A stretch of DNA of 64,000 nucleotides, taken from NCBI RefSeq assembly GCF_024166365.1, contig NC_064819.1, forward strand, positions 2,988,501-3,052,500, given 5' to 3'. Position numbers and translations under genes: made by a program. Positions 11,744-24,613 of the stretch are shown one piece after another. The stretch is from Elephas maximus indicus. Taxonomy: Eukaryota > Chordata > Mammalia > Proboscidea > Elephantidae. The stretch's first letter is position 1; the number at the start of each line of letters is the position of its first letter. The notes under the pieces were generated by a model. That model worked only from the letters and a program-made list of their open reading frames with translations, searched no databases and was not told where the DNA came from.

Positions 11744-13525
11744 GACCTAGCAAACACATCTGACTTAACCTGCAGCCGGAACCGGTGTTACAAGTGGGAC
11801 GAAGAGAGAAAGAGAACTGGTGTCCCCAGTCAGGAGCATCCTACCAAATTCCTTCCCCACGAGGCTGAGGAGATTTCTTCTACAGGCTTCAGTGACCTGG
11901 ATGGATCAGAAGATTTGAACCATGACCTTTAACATCTCTAGGCTAACTCTTTTAGTCCGTTCATTTAGTCATTAAAGACAAAATCTCTAGACATGAGAGG
12001 ACAACCTTGAAGTGGAGCTGCCGAGATTCTGAGGGTCCCCTGAGTCGGGTCGGAGATTGCAGGCGTATGACTGGTTGTGAGTAGCATGACCCTGTGGACA
12101 CGTGCCTGTTGACGAGAAGGAATCTGGCTGAGTCGAGAGTTTTCTTTTGATCCTTAAACTCTAAGAGGGCTCCTTTCGACACTTCCGTCTTCTAAGCAGC
12201 CAGCCCTGGCAGGACAATCAAGGAAACCTCTCTTGTGGCTTAACCAACATCACATCTCCCTGGACTGTGGGCTCACACGTTGGTCCTCTGATCGGTTGGC
12301 CCAGGTCACATTCTGTCATTTGGCCACATTGTTAATTGTGACTTGTCTCCCTAGAGCTGATGTAATTGCCTGTTAGGAGCTGAAAGTCGCTGGGGTGCTT
12401 TCCTCTGGTCGTACAGATCTGCGATGACCTGTCTGTCCTCCAACGTCATCAGTAGTCTGACCTCCAAATGACCGCCCCCCCTTGTGGAGGTTCATTTGCA
12501 GTGTGTTCACTTGGACTGAGCCCTGGCCTGGCAATGACAGCGTCAGACTTCAGTCCTGCCCAGCTGTGACACCAGGGCACATCACTTAGCCTCCCCTTGC
12601 CTCTTCCTCCTGAATGAGTGGAGACAAAGGTGGTGGATGGGACTATCAGTCAATGAACTTCTGAGATTCCATCTAGCTCTACGATTTGGGAAACAAAGTT
12701 TTAGCTTAGAATCACAGCCTTACTTGTCCTCCGTGTTTATTGCCCGCCGTTGGCCAGGACTCAGGTAACAGTAGAGATGTTGAGAGCCTCAGAGGAGATC
12801 TGGCCTGTGCGTGTTGAAGTGTGTCGTAAATTGGCCTCAGCAGATCTCCAAATCTTCGAGTTTTTTTTTCTGCTCTTGCTACAGGAGTGACATTTGTGTT
12901 GATGGCACGTCAGGTGGTTTTTATTTTCTTCGTGCTTGTCTATATTTTTCAAGTTTTCTATAAAGAATACACATGCACACAGTTTTTATAAAAACGTTAA
13001 CAAAAGCTAAGAGTTTTTTTGTTTTATGGGGGGAGAAATAACATTTTACGTTCTTGTGCTGTATTTTGCTGTTCATTGTTTCAGTGGGCATTACTGAGCA
13101 TTGCTTTAAATTATTATGTACTTACTATGTTTTTATGAGTTGGGAGCCCATGTGGTTCTTTTTTATTAGTGGTAGTCATAAGTTTTGAATTCATGGAAAT
13201 TCCTGTAACCTCTCCTCCATGAATGGCCAGAAGTTTCTGTTCTCAAAGATTGGATTGTTTTGAAATGTTACAGAATTGGGTATGTTCAAATGTTCACATT
13301 TTTCTTCAATGCCGAGTCCATTGAGTTGGAGGAGTATCAATAAATATTCCAGAATCCATACAAAATGGATGTGTTTTATTATGTCTAAAACACTGAAATT
13401 TCTGCCCAAGACTGTTTGATCTTTCTGGGTCTTTTTCTTGTTAGCACATTTGGAAAAAGTTTCTTTCCTTTAATGTAGTAAATCTATGAAAGGTAATGGC
13501 CAATAAACATTTTTAATTAAAAAAA
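11744..13525 (+). other. QTRT2: QTRT2 3' untranslated region (inferred)
   Basis: This is non-coding sequence from the stop codon to a run of A that begins about 12 bases after AATAAA at 13502-13507. A second AATAAA at 13339-13344 could give a shorter transcript. The length of about 1.8 kb is plausible for the family's mRNA. The region is almost free of young repeats, unlike its surroundings, which fits a transcribed 3' UTR. A MIR-like stretch is possible near 12,540-12,640. The end is inferred from the signals only; no cleavage site can be proved from sequence. Confidence 0.6.
13502..13507 (+). terminator. QTRT2: Candidate polyadenylation signal of QTRT2
   Basis: AATAAA lies 1,759 bases after the QTRT2 stop and is followed within 15 bases by a genomic A run, so oligo-dT priming artefacts are possible here. 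The next upstream candidate is at 13339-13344. Confidence 0.5.
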
Positions 13526-14346
13526 AAAAATTCACTGTGTATTCCTTTCCATAAATGGTTGGGAGTGTATTAAACAAAATATTAAATTTCCATGGTACCA
13601 GAAATGTTCAAGAGATTTCTCATCGGAAAATAACATTTCTCTGCATTGATTCCATCTGTGGACATTGTTTAAGAGCACTCATGCTAAATGCCGAATCCAA
13701 AAAAGAGATCTTACTCAGTGACACACGTTGTGAAGATTCCCTTGTCTGTCTCTTTAAAGTAAGCAATTTAAGGCCTTGTAGCATATATTAAAAATAATAA
13801 TAACCACAATCAAGGGAACATTGCTAATGTGGCAAGCCCCTCAGTAAGTGCTTTCCGTACATGTCTCATTGTCCCTTGGAGCATCATCGTATGGCCTGGG
13901 CATTACTGGTCCTGTGTGACAGGTCTGAGCTTCAGGAAGGCTGAGTAGCCAGTTCTTAGATTCCACTCCAGCGCTGTCCAGCCAAAGCTCAGTGGTTAGC
14001 CGTTGCCTGAAGTAGCTTCTTACAGGCTTGTCTTAGGCTTCGTGGACTGAAGGGGCTAGGAGACGCAAGATCTGAGTAGTGAGGCCTCTGGCTCTGAGGT
14101 ACAGGGTGCTTCAGGAGCCCTGCTGCAGCTCGGCCCTGGCTCCCACTCCCAGTGGGTAATACCTGCCATGTACACCCCGTGGTACCATGGTGGCTCACAT
14201 AGGTGCTCAACATGGTTGGTATTCCATGTCCCCAACCCCTCCAGTTTGGGACTGTAGCCACGCCCTAGATGGTTTTCAGTGGCTTTGGAGACGGTGATCA
14301 ATTCAAGTGGACTCTTGGGTAGTTAGTAGGAGTCTGAGGTTTACTA
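13526..14346. other. Intergenic sequence, no gene seen
   Basis: This is unassigned sequence beyond the QTRT2 poly(A) signal. A weak MIR-like stretch occurs at about 13800-13930. Open frames here look like chance. Confidence 0.5.
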
Positions 14347-14515
14347 TGAAAACCCTGGTGGTGTAGTGGTTAAGTGCTATGGCTGTTAACCAAAAGGTCG
14401 GCAGTTTGAATCCACCAGGCTCTCCTTGGAAACTATGGGGCAGTTCTACTCTGTCCTATAGGGTCGCTGTGAGTCAGAATTGACTCGACGGCAAGGGTTT
14501 GGTTTTTTGGTTTGG
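14347..14515 (+). mobile_element. AfroSINE
   Basis: It is full length, from gaaaaccctggtggtgtagt to cgacggcaagggtttggttttttgg. Confidence 0.93.
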
Positions 14516-17112
14516 AGGTTTACTATATGGCTTAGGGGAGGGATAGTTTGTTATTCCCTGAGAATAAAGGAACAAATAATAAAATGGAAAGGATCCTTTT
14601 AAAACGTTTTTTAATCAAATGCTTGTACAGTTAAAGCATTTTAATAAAATTACAAACAAAGACCATTAAAGGGTCAAGGCTAGATCGTGTGAGGAACTCT
14701 TTTATCCAGGATGTTTTTTCCTGCAAAGGCAGCTTGGAGCTCACTGAGAAACCACAGAGTTAAATGATTTCCCCGTGCCTTCCTGATTAGGAACAGGCTG
14801 CTCTCTGCAGTTTGATTAGTCTCGCTTGTAGCTACGGGATCACAGCTTATTAAAACTGACGGTGCTGTGTAGGGCAGGGAGCCAGGAGGGTCAAATTTAC
14901 CTGCTGAGCCAGCCACGAGCAAGGCTCTGCCTTGACCTAAAGCTTTGCTGTAATTGGCATTCATTTTAATAATCTTTCAGTTCTTGGCTTTCTTTTCACC
15001 CTTCATGTCTCTTCCTCATTTTACACATTTTCTCTCTCTTTCTCACGAAATCCCCAGATTTAGGACCATATAACCCAAATAGCAGTGGGCAAAGAAGAAT
15101 GAAACAAGCCCTGTGTAAGCAGTGTGAATTAGGTAACCTTACATTCTGATTGCCCGTGACAGTCCTGGTTTACGACTGTGGTCCAGGCCTAATTACTAAC
15201 AGCACCCCCTTTTTCAATCTCAGAAGTGCCATAATTTGGACAAGTTATATGGCCGCCCTAATACGAGTGGGGTAGACTTGAACTAGAGAGCAGCTGCCCT
15301 CTGCAGGGAGGGACAGCCGCTACCCATCTCGAGCTAATGGCTGTCGGGCCAGTGTTGCCAGATCTCCCAGTCTTCCAAGAGAAGCCCAAAGTCTGGATTT
15401 TCAGATGAAACCACACAATTTTTAAATGCTAGATCAATTTTTAGCAAATACTAGCCAAACAAATCTAGGGGCCCTGGTTTGCAACCTCTGCCCCAGAGCG
15501 TGGAGGGAAGGCGTTGGCATCGTCAGCATCTCTTAATTTCTCCAAGACTGACCAACAAACACAGAAAAAGGACCTATAGCTTCTAGTGCGTACAGCTGTT
15601 AGATTTCCACCCTAATAGAGTGCCATGCTGTGCCAACCGCATCACAGGATCCAGGTGACTCCCCAAGCCAGATCTGCCAAAAGGGAAGTTACCTGTCATC
15701 TTGTTCCACCATCTGGTTTATGGATGAAAAAAATTAGGCCTGGGAAAGAAAAAGTCACAGTCACTTGTCTTTCCTCACAAAGAGTTTAAATACACACATG
15801 CTTCTTTCCAGTAACCCCTCTGGCTCTCCTGCAGCTTACCCCTGTGTTCCACCGGGCTTGTGCCCTTCCAGCTCAGCAGTAGTTTCCCAGTCCTTGCTTT
15901 CTAAGGATCCTTTCAGACTTACTGACCAGTTAGGACGAGGGCACCAGGGCTCACATTGCACCTTGCAGCATTAATAGCGTATTCCTGGCTGATGCAGTGA
16001 GAGCTCAGTTACTGTTTGTCAAGTGAACGATTGAACGTCCTCAGAGTGGCTGAGATTTTAGCTAGCTGAGTGCTGGTTAGAAGCGGCTTGCAAAGCAGCA
16101 TGTGGTAGGATACATGCTGAATGTCTCCTCAACGGTGGTTTGATCTTACTTGATGCTAGGCAAACTCCCAGTGACCTAACACTTTTTTTTTTTTTTAAAC
16201 TTGGTTCCATTTTCTACCATTACCATCTTCTAGTGCTGGCCTCAAAGCAGTTTTCGCTGCTCTGACACAAGGAACTCAGTGAGCTTTCCTTTTATTCTTG
16301 TGCCTCATGATCCGCTTTGAGACCAGGCTGAAGTTACCAAGGAGTTCAAACAGCCAGTGGTTCTGCCAGCGTGGTTCAGAGGGATTAGTGCATCCTGTCT
16401 GCGGGCTCTCCCGAACGGTCACCTCCTGCCCTGAATGGCTCTCCCTCGTGCTCTGCTCTTTGTCTATGAAACACATTCTCTCTTATTATTACCTTGTTCC
16501 CTGCCTGCTTTGGATGGCTTCAGCTTGCCTCTTAACAAAATCAAGAAGTTGCTATTAATGGTCTTCTCTTTCTTAACAGCTTGTCACTTCTCTTATTGAG
16601 TCCTTTTGCCCTACCCTGCCAAACCACATAATCATCACTGCTTTGTAATGAAAGCTTCGTAACGATTTCATAATGCTGCTTTATAGTTGCTATCAAAAAA
16701 GGACAAAAGGGAGGGAATGAAAGGAAGGGGAGAGATACCACAAGGTGAGGGGGTGAGGGATACCCCAGTAATTGAGACATGGGAAACATCCTCAAGACTC
16801 TTCTTTTATGAAAAAATTTAGGCAAGATTAACCCTAGAGACTAAACACCGCAAGCCCAGTGGCCTGGTGAACTTTTCCTCTCATTATTACAGATGGGTAG
16901 GAAGATGGTCTTCCCTCTGAGGGTCTGTGTGCCTTCTAGATAGTGAAAATTGTTTCTTGGGACCCTCCCAGCACCATTTGTGTTGGTCACAAGTCCTTTC
17001 ATAGAATCCAATTATATAATAGATAGAAGAGTTTTTAAATCGCCCTCCCTAAAAAAGAGCTAAAATGTTTGCCCACATTTTACACTATTCTCCATCATTC
17101 CCCCAACTCATT
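14516..17112. other. Intergenic, largely unique sequence
   Basis: This 2.6-kb stretch has no recognisable gene and no young mobile element. A T run occurs at about 16184-16196 and a purine-rich stretch at 16693-16760. Open frames of up to about 94 codons have no family signature. Confidence 0.5.
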
Positions 17113-17114
17113 TA

Positions 17115-17638
17115 CAGGTGGTCCCCAACTTACAATGTATTCAAGTTATGATGAAACTCACCTACGACTGACGGTCTTTTTTTATGTACATCTTATCGTT
17201 AGTAATGTGTACAGTGTTGCAGTGTGTAATTTACTGATGTTATCATTCTCAGATGTTCACTCACAGATGTGATGTTCAGAGTGGGTTTTTGAAGATACTG
17301 ATAATAAAAGGGAGCCACCCTGGTGGTACAGTGGTTAAAGCACTTGGCTCTTAACTAAAGGGTTGGCAGTTTGACGCCATCAGCCGCTCATCGGAAGAAA
17401 GATGTGGCAGTCTGATTAGAGGCTTGGAAACTCTATGGGGGCAGATCTACTCTCCTATAGGGTCGCTGTGAGTCAGAATCTCCTTGACAGCAGTGGGTTT
17501 TGGTTTGGTTTTGATAATAGAAGGCAATCATAATGAAAACAAACAAACAAACAAAAATAGAGGTATTTGACTTATATCAGAACTGGCTTACCACAGAGTT
17601 GGCATAACAGAACCCCGTCACAAGTCAGGGACCATCTT
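17115..17638. mobile_element. TA-flanked DNA transposon (mariner/Tigger type) split by AfroSINE
   Basis: The left end caggtggtccccaacttac and the complement of the right end (aagatggtccctgacttgtg) form imperfect inverted repeats. Each is bordered by TA (17113-17114 and 17639-17640), the target duplication of Tc1/mariner/pogo elements. No transposase remains. An AfroSINE variant at 17314-17512 is inserted inside. Confidence 0.7.
17314..17512 (+). mobile_element. AfroSINE variant
   Basis: It has the head gagccaccctggtggtacag and an extra block around tctgattagaggcttggaaactc that the commonest copies lack. The tail is agggtcgctgtgagtcagaatc. It lies within the DNA transposon. Confidence 0.85.
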
Positions 17639-17639
17639 T

Positions 17640-18640
17640 ATTTATTTTTATTTAACATGTAACATTTCAATCACACATCACTTATCATTCCCCTTAACAC
17701 CAACTGAAGAAAATACAAACTAAACAAATATACTCATCTCTGCATAGTTACACATCAAAAGAGAAAAAAAAGTGACATAGACTCTCCAATTTTGTATTGT
17801 TTGTCGCAAAAGGTCCTTTGCAATCATGTTGAAAAAGTCAGTTGAACTTTACTTTTCCACCTCAACGTTCAGCTGTTACCAGAAATCCAACATACCGAAA
17901 ACAAAATTTATTCTATCTCTTCCTTCAATGAAACTAGTTCTCCAAGTCAACTTCCTTGCCTCTGCCAGTGGCACCTATCTTCCAGTACATCCAGCTGGGA
18001 AACTTGATCCTTGGACTCACTCTGTGGATGAATGATGTAATTCATAGAGGGATAGGTACACGATAGTTTCAAGGGAGAGATCACCAAGTCTTGGTGAGCG
18101 GCTCAGAGCATGCAATAAAGCATGATTCAAGGAAGATTACCACCGGTCCTGCCCTTATCCACTTCTTATTCTCCCCAGTTCCATTCTCTTCCTCCTTCAG
18201 TTTTACCACTTGCTGCTACAAGGCTAAAAAAAAAAAAAATTTTTTTTTTTTTAAGCTTTCATAAATATCTTTTTTGGGACCAAAGACCTTCAATGGCTTC
18301 CTCATTCGATCTGGACCAAACGGACTGCTTTCTAATTGTATCAAAAGGGGGAAAGAAAGCCAGCCTGAGTTTCAAGGCCAGCCATAATATGAGCCTGTCC
18401 AGTTAACAGGGACTTTCCCATTTTTTCCCAGTGATCATATCCTAATCCTACCCATTCTTCAAGGCCCAACCCAAGAACCGAATCCTCCATAACTACTTGT
18501 TTTCTAGAATCCTAGGCTTTAGGGTTAAAAGAGAAAGAGCTTTATTCTGGCTTCCTTTCTTCATAAAGGCTCAGATATCCGGTGCTCTGGGCATTTGGTT
18601 TGCTCAGGGGTTCAATTCTGTGAGCGAGCCTCTTCTCCTC
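17640..18640. other. Intergenic, no gene seen
   Basis: This is AT-rich unassigned sequence with adjoining A and T runs at about 18226-18252. No coding signature was found. Confidence 0.5.
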
Positions 18641-18646
18641 AACGGA

Positions 18647-18812
18647 AATCCTCATGGTGTAGTGGTTAAGTGCTACCGCTGCTAACCAAGAGGTCGGCAG
18701 TTCAGATCCACCAGGCGCTCCTTGGAAACTCTATCGGGCAGTTCTACTCTGTCCTATAGGGTCGCTATGAATTGGAATAGACTCGATGATGGTGTTTTCT
18801 TTTTTTTTTTTT
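18647..18812 (+). mobile_element. AfroSINE
   Basis: It contains tggtgtagtggttaagtgct, the B-box-like cagttcagatcc, and agggtcgctatgaattgg, followed by a T-rich tail. Confidence 0.9.
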
Positions 18813-19044
18813 CCTTCTCCTCAACAGAGTTATCGGCTCTGTGAGGGAAGGGTAATTCCTCAATGTCCTTCCACCTGCACCTCCACCCCTGGCCCATCTT
18901 GCAACATATTTGTCCACTGAAAAAAGGAAATGAGTGACCAGTTTTCTTTCCATCACATGCCTAACACAGTGTTTTGCCCCGTTTCTCTGTTCATTATCAT
19001 TTGTTTGACACTATTTTTTTTTATCAGTGCTTTAGCCTCATCTC

Positions 19045-19165
19045 CTTCCTTGCTGCTCATAGTGACCCTCTGAAGTTGATAGCATCTCCTCCAGTGTACA
19101 GAGGAGAAACTGAGGCTCAGAGAAATTAAGTGACTTCTCAAGGGCACGTCACAGTAGGTCCGGGA
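19045..19165 (-). repeat. MIR fragment
   Basis: The reverse MIR core is visible: acagaggagaaactgaggct followed by cagagaaattaagtgacttc. Confidence 0.75.
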
Positions 19166-19188
19166 TTTAACTCTGTACCATAATCCTA

Positions 19189-19390
19189 AGGAGTGCTGGC
19201 AGCACAGTGGTTAAAGCACTCAGCTGCTAACTGAAAGGCTTACGGTTTGAATCTACCAGCCACTCCACAGGTGAAAATGTGGTGGTCTGCTTCCATAAAG
19301 ATTACAGCCTAGAAACCCTATGGGGCAGCTCTACTCTGTCCTGTAGCATTGCAATGAGTCAGAATCAACTTAACAGCAATGGGATGGGAC
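19189..19390 (+). mobile_element. AfroSINE long variant
   Basis: The head is gtgctggcagcacagtggtt. It has the longer body with aagattacagcctagaaacc and the tail gcattgcaatgagtcagaatc. Confidence 0.85.
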
Positions 19391-19402
19391 CATAACCCTA
19401 AA

Positions 19403-20185
19403 GAGCCCTGGTGGCGGAATGGCCAAGCACTTGGCCGCTGTCTTAGGCTGGGTTCTCCAGAGAAGCAAAAGAGTAAAGCGTATAAATATCCTCATAGATT
19501 TATATAAAGGAAATGGCTCTCCACGGTTGTAGAGGCTGGAATGTCCCAAGTCTGTGGGTCAGGCTGGAGGCTTCTCCTGATTCACATAGCCACAGGGGCT
19601 GGTGAACCCAAGATCAGCAGGTCAGACAGCAGGGCCCTTGCTTAAAGGCTGCGAAGACCGACAGATCCCAAGGACGGCAGGCAAGATGGCAGGTAAGCTA
19701 CTAGCTCAAGTCCCAAGAACTGGAGGTCAGGTGAACAGGAGCCAGCTGCAGAATCTAGAGTGAGCAAAAACTGGCAAGCCTTGCCAGAGAGTCTATCTGT
19801 ATTTGATGCAGGCCACACCCCAAGGAAACTCCCTTTCGACTCATTGGCTACCCACAGCAGATCCCATCGTGGAGGTGATCACATTATATTAAATCTCGTC
19901 ATAGAAGTGATCATATCATCATGAGACTGCCAAACTACATCATAACTGCCAAAACACTGAGAATCATGGCCCACCCAAGCTGACATGCAACCTTAATGAT
20001 CACAATTGCTAACCAAAAGGTTGACAGTTCAAATCTACCAGCGGCTCCAACCCACTAGTGGCTCTGCAGGAGAAAAGACCTGGCAATTTGCTCCTATAAA
20101 GATTACAGCCTAGAAACCCTATGGGGCAGTTCTACTCTGTCCTATAGGGTTGCTATGAGTCAGAATCAACTCGACAGCATACAAC
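19403..20185 (+). mobile_element. AfroSINE long variant interrupted by an LTR
   Basis: The SINE head (gagccctggtggcggaatgg...cacttggccgc) ends at about 19438. The rest of the SINE (gctaaccaaaaggttgacag...tagggttgctatgagtcagaatc) resumes at about 20009. About 565 bases of LTR-like sequence lie between the halves. Confidence 0.85.
19439..20004 (-). mobile_element. ERVL/MaLR-like solo LTR inserted in AfroSINE
   Basis: It begins tgtcttaggctgggttctcc and ends near gatcaca, the tg...ca ends of an LTR in this family read in reverse. The interior, with ccaaactacatcataactgcc and ccacccaagctgacatgca, contains no coding remnant. The target duplication is not clean. Confidence 0.65.
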
Positions 20186-20372
20186 GACTATAACCCTGAA
20201 GCCCATGATTTTCCCATTTCACTTCCTGCTCCCTTTTAATACAGAACATCTGCCCTCTTTCGAGAGCTAAGGCCAGAGGAAGGAGGAGACCTTTGCGAAA
20301 CACTACTTCCATGTACTACCAGCTCTCCTGGTTGTCCTCTGGGCCACGCCCGTAATTAGTCCTTAGTGCTAT

Positions 20373-20425
20373 AACCAAACCAAAAAACCAAACCCATTGC
20401 CGTCTAGTCGACTCTCTAGTACTAC
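20373..20425 (-). mobile_element. AfroSINE 3'-end fragment
   Basis: Only the tail remains (accaaacccattgccgtctagtcgactc). Confidence 0.7.
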
Positions 20426-21085
20426 ACAGGATGACTAAGTAACTATTCCCTCTTCCCTTTTGGGTCCCAGAAATCTGTGGTTGCTTTTTAATGATAAGAA
20501 GGCTGAGTAGCAACCCAGAGATGGGATGGTGATTTTTAGTCAAAGGCTCATGCATTTACATAGAAATGAAAAGTGAAGGAAATTTAAATTGTAGAAAGGG
20601 GGAAAAAAAATAGCTTAGACTTTCTTCTTGTCAAGAAAGAGACTTCTTTGGTGTTGCATAGAATAGAATTTTAGAGCCAAAGGAATATTATAGATCATCT
20701 GTCCAACCCCCTCATTGTACAGAGGTGGAACCCAGGCCTGGAAGCCCATGGTCCAACAGGAAATGAGAGGCAAGGCTGGGACAACAGGTGTCCGGGGTTT
20801 CTTTCTCCAACCCCAGCCCTTCTCCATGTTCCTATATCTTGTCTGCCTGGATGTACTTTAAAGTCACATGTTTTGCTTCATAATATATTATTGTTACCAC
20901 CATGACCGTGGCGATGGCCTCCCCGGCTGCTGGCATAGTAGTGGTTCTTGAACACAGAGATCAGTGAGTAGATACATTTTTAGGAGGTTTCATTGACCTC
21001 ATTATGGTTGTGGCATGATTGGCATTGACAAAAAATGTCTCAAGCCCAGCTAGCAAAGGTTATATAGGCAAGCCCTTCTCTAATG
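20426..21085. other. Intergenic, no gene seen
   Basis: A MIR-like stretch occurs at 20670-20770 (ccaaccccctcattgtacagagg). The rest is unassigned. Confidence 0.45.
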
Positions 21086-21088
21086 AAT

Positions 21089-21256
21089 TAAAAAAAAACC
21101 AAACCCGTTGCAGTTGAGTTGATTCCAACTCACAGCAACCCTATAGGACAGAGTAGAACTGCTTCATAGGGTTTCCAAGGAGCTGCTGGTGGATTCGAAC
21201 TGCTGACCCTTTGGTTAGCAGCCGAGCTCTTAACCACTTAGCCACCAGGGCTTCCT
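21089..21256 (-). mobile_element. AfroSINE
   Basis: This is a full-length reverse copy, from aaccaaacccgttgcagttg to ttagccaccagggcttcc. Confidence 0.93.
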
Positions 21257-22753
21257 CTAATGTGTTATAGCCTTTATAATCCTCCTTGGCCTTGGCTCCT
21301 CCCATAATCGTAAAGGCCCCACTGCTTTGTACAGATTGCTGGCTTTTATCAGTATAGAGGAAGGAGTGAGCATTGGTATTTGTTTTCCAGGGATCCCCTT
21401 TTTCTCATGGGTCCTTGATGGTCTGTGGAATTCAGTCCAGCCAATCAGCACATTAAACCAACATCTTGATCAGGGACTTTCCCTGCGTCTTGGCACAGGG
21501 GATAGTGCTCAGTCATACCTCCTCCCTGTACTGATTCTCTCTGTACCCAGCATTTATCCATCCATCCGGTGAAGAAAAATGTATCCACTTCCAACTAAGT
21601 GTCAGGCATTCTCTAGACACACCCCACAGAGAGCCCCCACCTTTTTTGAACTTAGAGAAGAGGAGCAAATTCCAAATTTACATATATTTGACATAGAGTT
21701 AGAAAGCTTCACTTTCCTCATGTGTTTTGTTGTACCATGTGCCAGTCATGGGAGACTATTCAACGTTCCTAAGAGATGAGGAAATATGGAAAGTTGAAGG
21801 ATGACGATACCTCTAGATAAAGAAAATAAAAATGTTCTTTTTACTATTCATTATCCAACAAATAGGGATACAGGCCAAATTAGCGAGCTGAGTTTGCCCT
21901 TTAGCCGGCTGCCTGATCAGTTCACACTGATCCTGTGTGGGTGGTCTTTATTTAAAGGCTCCCAACAAATCTATAATCCTAAAAAAAAAAAATGCATGGT
22001 TATTCCCATTTTATATTTGAGGGAGCAGAGCTGGAACAGTCAAGTAACTGTTTAAAATCTCTTTGATCTCAGGAATATCCGGTTCCTGATCCTGGGCTGT
22101 TTGCACCTTCTGTGTGCACTGGGACTTAGAGACAAGGGCTGGGCATTGATGGGTATAAAGACAAGGTAGCCTTGCTGACTGTTCATAATTGTATGCCTTC
22201 AGAGAGGAATCACCGATTTTGTTAAAAAGAATTTTGAAAGTAATAGTTTAATCTTGATGTCTATCTTGGAAAGTAACAAAAAATCCCTTAAGAGCCATGT
22301 TTCACCAGGTAAGCTGAGGAATTCTGGTGATGATTTTAAAGGGGGTGTGGCTATGGATCTGAGTGACTGTTACGTAACTCAGTGGTTTTCTTGTGTGATT
22401 TTTAATTAAGTGACAAGTTTCTAGCCAAGAAGCCAAGTTTGAAGTGTTCATCTGAGGAAAAAGACAGAAGTTTCAATCTCATGCTATGAATCTGTTTGAA
22501 TGCTCAATAATATTTGTAGAAGACATGAGCCATTCATTCCACAAATGAATACTGACTAACTACTATGTCTCATATTTGCTAGGTGGTGGAGATTCAAAGG
22601 TGAAGATGCCAGGACTTTTGCTTTTGAAATCACGCTTAGTCGGGGGGTGGGGGGATATAAATAATTACAAAGTACCTTTGTAATCACTTTGGTAGTGGGA
22701 TATACAAAATGTCGTATATGAGAGTGTGAATGTCTTTTTCACCATGTTCCTAA
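21257..22753. other. Intergenic, no gene seen
   Basis: This is unassigned sequence without splice-flanked coding segments. The open frames (up to 84 codons) show no family signature. A G run occurs near 22640-22654. Confidence 0.5.
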
Positions 22754-22918
22754 ACCAAAAAAACAAACCCGTTGCCGTTGAGTTGATTCCATCTCACAGC
22801 AACCTTTTAGGACAGAGTAGAGTTGCCCCACAGGGTTTCCAAGGAGTGGCTGGTGGATTCAAACTGCAAGCCTTTGGTTAGCAGCCAAGCTCTTAACCAC
22901 TGCACCCCCAGGGCTCCT
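22754..22918 (-). mobile_element. AfroSINE
   Basis: This is a reverse copy: aaacccgttgccgttgagttg...gtttccaaggagtggctggtgg...ccccagggctcc. Confidence 0.92.
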
Positions 22919-23440
22919 TTACCAAGTTACTGGAACCAAAACAACATGTGTCTTGATGAATGTGAATCTACTTATTACAATATTACACCAGGAAAAATAG
23001 TTGAGTTGGTAACTGAAAGAATGGGCAGTTTTACCAAACGAAGACTATTCCAGGTCTGGAGACATCTAACAAAGTGGTCTGAGAATCCAACCCAGATCTG
23101 TGTGTCCTTTCCACAATACCACATTGCCCCTGATAGTCCTTCCTTTTTTGTAATTACTCACTCACTGAACCACAATTTGTTGACAGATAGGCAATGTGGG
23201 TGATACAAAAGAAGGGAGAATGTCCTCCTTTGATAAGATAAAGTCCAGAACCTCCAAAGTTTGGCACTGGAAAGAGATGCTCCATGTGGGGAGGGCTGAC
23301 CGACAAAAATGATTCCAGTTCTCTCCCCTTCAGTTTTATCTTCCCTTTGGAGAGTTCATATTTGGGTCAGTGCTAACTCCATCATGCTAGCTTCTCCCCA
23401 GGAACCCTCTTGTTCAAGCTGGATTTGCAGTGTTCATTTA
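22919..23440. other. Intergenic, no gene seen
   Basis: This stretch lies between two AfroSINEs. No element or coding signature was recognised. Confidence 0.45.
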
Positions 23441-23449
23441 CTTCTCTAC

Positions 23450-23619
23450 CCAAAAAAACCAAACCCAGTGCTATCAAGTCAATTTCGACTCATAGCAACC
23501 CTATAGGACAGAGTAGAACTGTCCCACTGAGCTTCCAAGGAATGCCTGGTGGATTCGAACTGCTGACCCTTTGGTTAGCAGCCATAGCACTTAACCACTA
23601 TGCCACCAGGGTTTCCTTC
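23450..23619 (-). mobile_element. AfroSINE with target-site duplication
   Basis: This is a reverse copy bounded by cttctctac at 23441-23449 and 23620-23628. Confidence 0.92.
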
Positions 23620-23727
23620 CTTCTCTACAGCAGCTGAAATGTCTTCATTTTTTTGCACAACTGAGCAGATTTAGACCCACAATCTCTTTTTTTTTTTTAA
23701 TTCAGCAGTGGGGGTGAGGTAGGAGTC

Positions 23728-23892
23728 CTTGAGTGGCGTGGAAGGTTAAGCACCCAGAGGTGCTTCGAATGACAGCCCTGGTGATCTACTTCTGAAAGAT
23801 CACAGCTATTGAAAACCCTAGGGAGCGCAGTTCTACTCTGAAACACATGGGGCCGTCATGAGTCAGAGTCAACTGGATGGTAACTTTTTTTT
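23728..23892 (+). mobile_element. AfroSINE-related divergent SINE
   Basis: It has a different head (ggagtccttgagtggcgtgg) and a middle with ctggtgatctacttctgaaag. The tail is ggccgtcatgagtcagagtc. Similar copies lie at 37690, 48650 and 61783, so this appears to be a distinct subfamily. Confidence 0.75.
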
Positions 23893-24613
23893 GTTGTCGT
23901 TGTTGGGAGTGCTGTAGGGTGGCAGAGGGGGCAGAGAGAAGATATTGCCTACAATTGGGTGTCTGTTTCCAAGCAGGGGGAGGTGTTCTGGCCATTTTTA
24001 TAGTGTCTCCTGGGGTCAGAAGTGATTGACGGTAATAGCATCTAATCTTAATTCCTTTTTCTCCTTCGCCGTGGGCTCAGCGAACAAGACTATCTCTATT
24101 GTTTGATAGAACATTAAACAGCAAGCTGGTGCAATTTTCTTAGTTTCAATCAATTATCAGCTCATGGGCAGTCCTTTTTTCTTCTACACTCTTATCCATT
24201 CCCCTTAATCCCACTGCCGGACTGTTTTGAAGCAAATCCCAGACATCATATAATTTCATTTCTAATTAGTTCAGTATGTATCTCTTAAAGTAAGAGCTCT
24301 TTTAAAAAACTTAAACACAGTACTGTTATTCTCCCTTACTATAAGCAAGTATCTTGTCAGCATTCAAATTCCCTCCATCAACTCATAATTTTTCTACTGT
24401 TGGTTTGTTTGAATCAGTATCCAAACAAGGTCTTTGCACTGCATTTGGTTAGTAACCTAGAGGTTCTCTCACCATCTGATATTTCTTTCAGTTATTTTTT
24501 TAAGGAAGCCAGGTGTTTTTTTTTTAGAGATTTTCCCATAATCTGAACTTGTTTATTACATCGCTATGGTCTTTTTCTCTATCCCCTGTATTGCCTGAAG
24601 AATTTAGCTCTAG

